Shown here one piece after another: positions 51,119 to 53,453 of a stretch of 53,453 nt of DNA. The notes beneath the pieces are model-generated. The model searched no databases. It was not told the origin of the DNA and was given only the letters and a program-made list of their open reading frames with translations. The number at the start of each line of letters is the position of its first letter. The first letter of the stretch is position 1. Source of the stretch: Candidatus Bipolaricaulota bacterium (lineage in GTDB: Bacteria; Bipolaricaulota; Bipolaricaulia; RBG-16-55-9; DRXL01). The stretch spans positions 14,520 to 67,972 of the forward strand of contig JAUQPG010000005.1 in assembly GCA_030550495.1 (NCBI GenBank). Reading direction: 5' to 3'. The translations under genes were made by a program, and so were the position numbers.

Positions 51119-53453
51119 ATGGAGTTGGAGGATATCCACGTGGACGAGATTCTCGAGAGTGCTTGCTGGCCTGAGCCGGTGCGTGTCCTGCGCCTCCAAG
51201 CGTTCGGAGACCTTGTGCAGATTGAAGCCGTCGGCACACAGACTCAACAGTTCTATTCACGAATCTTTTCGCCTGCAGACCTGGTGCAAGTCCGCCGTCT
51301 ATCGAGCACTGCCCAAGACTTCCAAGGCCATGCTGAAAGATTCTTTCTGACCATAGAAGGCCATCGCATCCGGTATGCGCAGCAGTTCGACCCGCTCTTT
51401 GCGGTCAATGTCTCGCAGATCGATCCGCTTCCCCATCAGATCGAGGCTGTTTATTTTTATATGCTCAAGCATCCCAGGATTCGCTTCTTGTTGGCTGACG
51501 ATCCCGGCGCGGGCAAGACGATCATGGCGGGGTTGCTCCTCAAGGAGCTGCAGTATCGGGGTCTAGTGCACCGCGTGCTCATCGTCGTCCCTGGTCATCT
51601 CAAGGATCAATGGCTCAGGGAGATGAGGGAGCGCTTCAACGAGTCTTTTGTCATTGTAGATCGCGCTGTCATGAATGCCACCTGGGGTCGCAACGTCTGG
51701 AATGAGCACACGCACGTCATCACTTCAATGGATTTTGCTAAACAAGATGACGTGATGGCGTCGCTCGCTGAAGCCCGCTGGGATATCACTATCGTGGATG
51801 AGGCACACAAACTCGCGGCATATCGCTACGGCGACAAGATCACGAAACGGGAGCGCTATCGCTTAGGGGAGCTGCTTTCACGAACGAGTCAGTTTTTGTT
51901 GTTTTTGACGGCCACGCCCCATCGTGGCGATCCGGAAAATTTCCGGCTCTTCCTAGATCTTCTTGAGCCTGGGTTCTTCGCATCGACGGAGATATTGGCC
52001 CAATCTGTCCGTGATCGGGACAACCCCCTGTTTCTGAGGCGCCTCAAAGAAGATCTCTGCGACTTTGAGCGCAGGCCGCTCTTTCCCAAGCGCCACGTCT
52101 TCACGATCCCCTATTATCTCAGCGATGAGGAAAAACAGCTCTATAACGCGGTCACGACTTACGTCGAGCGCGCGTACAACAAGGCCCTCGCAGCGGATAA
52201 GCGCAACGTCGCGTTCGCCTTGCTCATCTTGCAGAGACGTTTAGCATCGAGCGTGCGGGCTGTCCGGCGTTCTCTCGAACGGCGCACTGCGCGCCTGAAA
52301 GAGCTCTTGCGCCTAGGACAGTGGCTTGCCGAGCGCGGCGATGTCGACGAAGACGCTCTCGAAGATAGCGAAGAGATAGAGCGCTTGCGTCAAGAAGAAG
52401 AGCTCGTCGAGCGCCTGACAGCAGCAGAGACGCGTGAGGAGCTCCAGGCGGAGATCTCTCAGCTTGAAGAGTTGATCCGCCTGGCCAAGCAGGCTGAGCG
52501 CCGAGAGATCGAGCGTAAGCTTGACGAATTGCGCAAGGTAATGGAGGAGGAGCGCATCCGGCAGACAGGAGAGAAGTTGCTCATCTTTACTGAGTCGCGG
52601 GAGACGCTCGACTATCTTGTGGAAAAGCTCACATCCTGGGGCTACTCCGTCGTCGGCCTGCACGGAGGATTGAATCTTGACGCGCGCATCCGCGCTGAAC
52701 ACGAGTTCCGTGAGCACGCCCAAGTCATGGTCTCCACTGAGGCCGGTGGGGAGGGGATCAATCTGCAATTCTGCTCACTGATGGTTAACTACGATATCCC
52801 TTGGAACCCCAATCGTCTGGAGCAGCGCATGGGGCGGATTCACCGATACGGCCAGACCAAGGAAGTCCATATCTATAATCTTGTGGCGCGCGATACCCGC
52901 GAGGGTAAGGTCTTGGACGCGCTCTTTCGCAAGCTGGCTCAAATTCAAGAAGCCCTGGGGAGCGACCGGGTCTTCGACGTCATCGGGGAAGTGCTTCCCG
53001 GACGCAGTCTTAAAGAGCTCATCGTCGAGGCAATCGCCAACCGTCGCACCCTAGACGAGATCGTGCGCGAGATCGAGGCTATTCCCAACTATGAAGCAGT
53101 GGAGCGGGTTCGCCAAGCGGCCCTCGAAGGGCTGGCGATTCGCCACGTTGATGTGCAACGCATTCTGGGCGAAGAGCGTCGCGCGCGGGAGAACCGCCTG
53201 GTGCCGGAGTATATTGAAAAATTCTTCGCGCGCGCCTGTCGCGCCTTGGAAATCCCCCTGGAGCGTCGTACTGACGGCCTGTGGCGCATCCCGCACGTGC
53301 CCTACGAGATCCGTGCTGTGTCGCGCTCGTTTAGGGATCGCTACGGGGAAGTCTTCCCCAGCTACAGCAAGATCGCTTTCGAGAAAGCGCAGGCACGCTC
53401 GGCTCAAGCGATCTTCGTTGCGCCGGGGCATCCCCTGCTCGAAGCGCTCATTG
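51119..53453 (+). CDS. SNF2-family DEAH helicase, partial at right edge
   Basis: An open frame from ATG 51119 (SD GAGGAGG) reaches the window edge without a stop: at least 778 residues, and absent from the ORF track for that reason. Motifs in order: Walker A LADDPGAGKTIMAGLLLKEL (about 125), the ITSMDFAKQDDV stretch, IVDEAHKLAAYRYGD (Walker B), LTATPHRGDPENFRLFLDLL, then the C-terminal helicase domain (EKLLIFTESRETLDYL, STEAGGEGINLQFC, IPWNPNRLEQRMGRIHRYGQT). A charged coiled coil lies between the halves. This subgroup (near DrmD/RapA, ADDPGAGKT type, often with DUF3883) typically occurs in defence or restriction-related loci. The downstream partners are not visible. Confidence 0.92.
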   Translation, partial: MELEDIHVDEILESACWPEPVRVLRLQAFGDLVQIEAVGTQTQQFYSRIFSPADLVQVRRLSSTAQDFQGHAERFFLTIEGHRIRYAQQFDPLFAVNVSQIDPLPHQIEAVYFYMLKHPRIRFLLADDPGAGKTIMAGLLLKELQYRGLVHRVLIVVPGHLKDQWLREMRERFNESFVIVDRAVMNATWGRNVWNEHTHVITSMDFAKQDDVMASLAEARWDITIVDEAHKLAAYRYGDKITKRERYRLGELLSRTSQFLLFLTATPHRGDPENFRLFLDLLEPGFFASTEILAQSVRDRDNPLFLRRLKEDLCDFERRPLFPKRHVFTIPYYLSDEEKQLYNAVTTYVERAYNKALAADKRNVAFALLILQRRLASSVRAVRRSLERRTARLKELLRLGQWLAERGDVDEDALEDSEEIERLRQEEELVERLTAAETREELQAEISQLEELIRLAKQAERREIERKLDELRKVMEEERIRQTGEKLLIFTESRETLDYLVEKLTSWGYSVVGLHGGLNLDARIRAEHEFREHAQVMVSTEAGGEGINLQFCSLMVNYDIPWNPNRLEQRMGRIHRYGQTKEVHIYNLVARDTREGKVLDALFRKLAQIQEALGSDRVFDVIGEVLPGRSLKELIVEAIANRRTLDEIVREIEAIPNYEAVERVRQAALEGLAIRHVDVQRILGEERRARENRLVPEYIEKFFARACRALEIPLERRTDGLWRIPHVPYEIRAVSRSFRDRYGEVFPSYSKIAFEKAQARSAQAIFVAPGHPLLEALI

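Noticed and set aside
1-53453. CRISPR arrays, insertion sequences, phage genes
   Set aside because: I found no regular repeat-spacer pattern, transposase motif or phage structural gene by reading; a dedicated search would be needed to exclude diverged remnants.

Overview
The window looks like a chromosomal segment of a free-living, diderm-type bacterium. Supporting signs are a LolA-like lipoprotein carrier, a lipoprotein-type FtsX permease, a periplasmic amidase and an M16 protease. All ribosomal proteins that come in zinc-binding and zinc-free forms are the zinc-binding form (S14, L36, L32, S4, L24). Gene style (fused ribosomal operons, large peptide ABC transporters, secreted beta-propellers) reminds me of deep-branching thermophile-related lineages such as Bipolaricaulota/Acetothermia (OP1). 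That placement is inference; no rRNA gene is present to confirm it.

Layout. 1-1773 (-): FtsX-like permease followed by a LolA-like protein cut by the left edge. 1873-2316 (-): rplM, divergent from the str operon with a shared promoter region. 2551-20552 (+): one uninterrupted run of 33 translation and secretion genes (rpsL-rpsG-fusA, S10, spc and alpha clusters) in which stops and starts mostly touch or overlap. No tuf lies between fusA and rpsJ, and no rpmD lies between rpsE and rplO. The run ends in a TTAA stop-codon overlap with a convergent amidase. 21258-26232 (+): a four-gene unit with a very large PPIase-TPR-DUF3105-like fusion, MazG, a small protein and a YqeG phosphatase.

26185-33741 (-): complete peptide ABC transporter operon (binding protein, two permeases, two ATPases) with two small membrane proteins at its end. 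33831-34845 (-): an unknown protein and a zinc-finger anti-sigma-like membrane protein. 34954-40008: three unrelated secreted or anchored beta-propeller proteins, with a tRNA(CAU) and an RNase H-like gene among them. 39981-42570 (-): gpmI, Asp23/Gls24, ubiE/menE-type methyltransferase. 42639-43382 (+): dtd and rpmF. 43383-47474 (-): a second peptide transporter (binding protein and two permeases) with no ATPases, which could borrow those of the first operon. 47715-50836: an unknown anchored protein (+) and a double-domain M16 peptidase (-). 50928-51002: tRNA-Lys. 51119-end (+): a SNF2-family helicase of the type common in defence islands, running off the right edge; the ORF track misses it because no stop is reached.

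No stretch over 300 bases lacks a gene. The longest gaps (2317-2550, 36217-36410, 47475-47714) hold promoters and leaders described below. I see no CRISPR array, insertion sequence or phage gene. The most unusual items are the PPIase fusion, an amidase lacking its catalytic Glu, a SecY with a large outside-facing insertion, a possible AUU start for infA, extra SD-bearing leaders and palindromes at the two peptide-transporter binding-protein genes, and the helicase at the edge.
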